Source: Congeria kusceri (Eukaryota > Mollusca > Bivalvia > Myida > Dreissenidae). From it: a DNA stretch of 64,000 bases. Numbering within the stretch: the first letter of the stretch is position 1; each line of letters begins with the position of its first letter. Shown here piece after piece: positions 61,540 through 64,000 of this stretch. The notes under the pieces are model-generated. The model saw nothing but the letters and a program-made list of their open reading frames with translations. It did no database searches and was not told the origin of the DNA. Where the stretch lies: NCBI GenBank assembly GCA_027627225.1, contig CM051029.1:24136851-24200850 (forward strand), in the 5' to 3' direction. Made by a program: the position numbers and the translations under genes.

Positions 61540-62175
61540 GTGGATGTGGTCAAGGTAAACGTCAACGTCCCTGTTACTAAAAATTGAAAAACGTTTCCGC
61601 TTAATAACTTTGAAAGGAACTGAGATACTGTAATGAAACTTTATACATGAACACTTTATATTGTGATCTTGCTTGGGATTGCATATAAGTTGGATGGGGT
61701 CATTTCAAGGTCACCGTTACTAAACAAGGAAAAACGGTTTCCGCTCAATAACTCGAACTAAACTAGTAAACAAACGGTTTCCACTTCATGACTCGAAAAT
61801 AAATTGAGATATTATATTAAAACTTCATAATATAGATGTTGTATCGAGTCCTTGCTTTTGATTGCATTTGGGATGGGTGCGGTCAAGGTCACCGTTACTA
61901 ACGTAGAATAACCGTTAAAAAGTTATTGAACGAAATCAACTACTAAAATGAATCTTCATTAATACCTTAGCGAGACCCTTGCACGGAATTGCATATGCAG
62001 CTAGTATGTTCCTGATACTAAAATAGAAACATGGTTTTCTCTCAATAGCTTGAGAACGAATTAAGATATTATATTAAACCGTTTTAATATATAGAAACCG
62101 TATGTAAAGAAGCCGATTCGAAACACATATGCAGTTGGAGTGGTCGATTTCGCAATTGTGAAGCGCTTTCTGCTC
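61540..62175. repeat. Diverged tandem units of about 160-180 bp ('ggtcaaggtcaccgttacta')
   Basis: Three to four units each contain ggtcaaggtcaccgttacta, aaaacggtttccgctcaata, actcgaaaa.aaattgagat and attatattaaaacttcat, then a 'ttgcttttgattgcat' block. Starts lie near 61543, 61710, 61880 and 62010 (the last partly decayed). This type of unit is common in bivalve DNA; no ends were identified. Confidence 0.75.
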
Positions 62176-64000
62176 AATAGCAGATTGTAAAGCTGGTGTA
62201 AAGAGCTGTATTCCTTGCAATAGCTATATGACCTGTACTTTGCATCCAGAACCTTTGATAATACTAGCTGTTATGCATAGCATTCGAAATATTTGGTATT
62301 CTTTGATTTTTGACCTGTCTTATTGTTTAATGAAACTGTCCAAACACTCGAATGCATGAGGGCAACAAGGATTTCAATTCCTTTTCTAGTATCCACGTAG
62401 CTGCACTCGTATTGTTTCTTTTTATTTTATGTAAACCGTGCCATCCAGAAATATTTTTTATTTTCGAAGTCGCTGTGACTGGTCAGAACGCATGATCGTA
62501 TTCGTATAATGTCTAAAATCTATATCCGATTGTCAATATCACAGTCCAAAATAATTGTTTGGCTTACTAAAATAACATTTTTGTAACGTTGATATTGAAA
62601 TAAAAACTAAAATATACACAAAACACAACAATCATGTCTAGTGAACACTGGTTTATGTTGTTAAAGCTGCTATTTCAAAGATGATAAGACATAAATGACT
62701 GAGGCCAAAAACGTTGTTTATAATGTATAAGTTATGATACTCATCAAATGAAGTCGATTAAGCATCACTTAATAGTATAAAAACAATACAAATAATAGCG
62801 AACTTAACGACTCGTTGGGGGAAAACCCTCCTAAAAATAGACTAAAAATAGACTACCGCTGTTCGGTTTCTGACATTGTAGATGTTATGTTTATTCTACG
62901 TGTCCAATTGACGACTTGAACGAACGATTAAATACTAATAAAACACGGTTTGTTTTCTTTCACTGACATATTTTTTTAAACATTACCTGAAATATATTGA
63001 AAAAAGTAGTACAAACTAAATTTTAAACAAATAAGTCGGAATTGCCTTCTGGGGCTTGAGAGGCAGACACTCCTACCGTGTTGCTAAACACTTTCCTACC
63101 TTTTGGAAATATGTTTGCGCTACTTGTCGTTTCGAGCGTGTTTTGGTGTTTTGTAAACTATTGAGCTCCGGAATTGAAAACGATTGGCTATTTAGACCAC
63201 GTGGTAATTTCACAACAACAACCGAATAAATATAAATAGTAATGAAGCGTCTCGAGACGCTTTTGAAATCGGGTTGTAACAATGCATTGTAATGTAGAAA
63301 CCAGTGTGTTTCAAACTTGTGTTAATGTGTCTACACTATTATTTCAGTCAGTTGTCTCTAAAAATATTTTAATTTAGATTTGAAACATTTTTTTATTTTT
63401 CGTCATTTTCCCAATCTGTGACGTAGCAGCTTTAACTTGTTTAAAGATTACACCACTCATTAGAATTGTATTGCATTATTAGTTCTGAATGTCCATGAAA
63501 CACGTTTAATTAACTATATAGTATTAAGTTTTGTATCACTCTCTGCATGGAACCCTCGTCCCTGTAACCCCATGTGTAATACTGATTTAAACTACCGCGC
63601 GATAATAACTTCCATTAAGACAGTAATATCGATAACGCTATTTTTAACTGGAAAAGTTCTTAATTACATTCTTGGTCTTAATGTTACAAGGTTAAAATCG
63701 TGTTCTGATTGTGTAGTGTTTTTATATATATTGTAAAGTAAAAAACATATTTCATATTAAAAACGGAACATATATTGAATATTAAAATTATACGTCAGAA
63801 CTACTATTTAGCTAAATATCAGTTTAGGTTATTTGGTTATCTGGTTCTAAGGCAGATTCAAGGGCATGTTGCATAATAAATTACAATTATCACCATGAAT
63901 ATTATAGCTTTGATAATAGTTTATTTGCATTTAAAATGTATGTGGTCTTACGTTGTTACACTGATAATCAGCTACAAATATTACGCCATGCAATGTATTC
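62176..64000. other. Non-coding, no gene seen
   Basis: AT-rich. A 69-codon minus-strand frame at 63073-63282 has no recognisable domain. It may be intron of the gene whose TM exon is at 60935. Confidence 0.5.

Overview
The window is AT-rich eukaryotic DNA with phase-1 spliced immunoglobulin exons, GT-AG introns, retrotransposons, many short inverted-repeat elements and microsatellites. The best guess is a bivalve mollusc. That is inferred from the element at 4.68-5.61 kb (TATACCCCC ends, internal 'ccataactctgtcaaaattta' units, a GACC-rich microsatellite), from the 'ggtcaaggtcaccgttacta' units near 61.5-62.2 kb, and from a reverse-transcriptase fragment of a type common in marine invertebrates. 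The species cannot be fixed by reading alone.

Layout. 1-4481 and 45770-50306 are two direct copies of one segmental duplication; the left copy is cut by the window edge. Each carries a decayed 42-bp coding repeat that looks like a cytoplasmic-tail exon on the minus strand. 4.7-13.5 kb is non-coding and packed with short DNA elements, including a 1.0-kb pogo/Tc1-like element, a 1.38-kb TTA-flanked element with a second element nested inside it, and a 44-bp minisatellite. 15.9-20.7 kb (minus) is a multi-exon immunoglobulin-superfamily gene: seven Ig exons, one or two FN3 exons and a transmembrane exon. It has stop codons or frameshifts in at least three exons, so it is probably a pseudogene. 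21.5-22.1 kb holds a strong hairpin and a broken reverse-transcriptase fragment.

A non-LTR retrotransposon (plus strand, broken) fills about 23.8-28.6 kb. It ends exactly where a tandem array begins. The array (28624-39737) has five full units of about 2.1 kb plus a partial sixth. Each unit carries, on the minus strand, an ORF with the zinc-binding loop of His-Me finger homing endonucleases (I-PpoI type). Only the last full unit keeps both the catalytic histidine and an open ATG-started frame.

39.7-45.3 kb is non-coding with at least two inverted-repeat elements and an AACGTT-rich stretch. After the second duplication copy, 50.7-54.3 kb is a second, minus-strand copy of the same retrotransposon, 5'-truncated but with a 721-codon RT frame. 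Near the right end (59.4-61.0 kb, minus) lie the transmembrane exon and the repetitive acidic cytoplasmic tail of another single-pass membrane protein. Its outer domains would lie beyond the window.

Taken together, minus-strand receptor-like pieces with phase-1 exon borders recur at 2.2-2.7, 15.9-20.7, 48.0-48.5 and 59.4-61.0 kb. This suggests a decaying and duplicating cluster of Ig-type membrane receptors that has been invaded by mobile DNA. All splice sites were called by eye.
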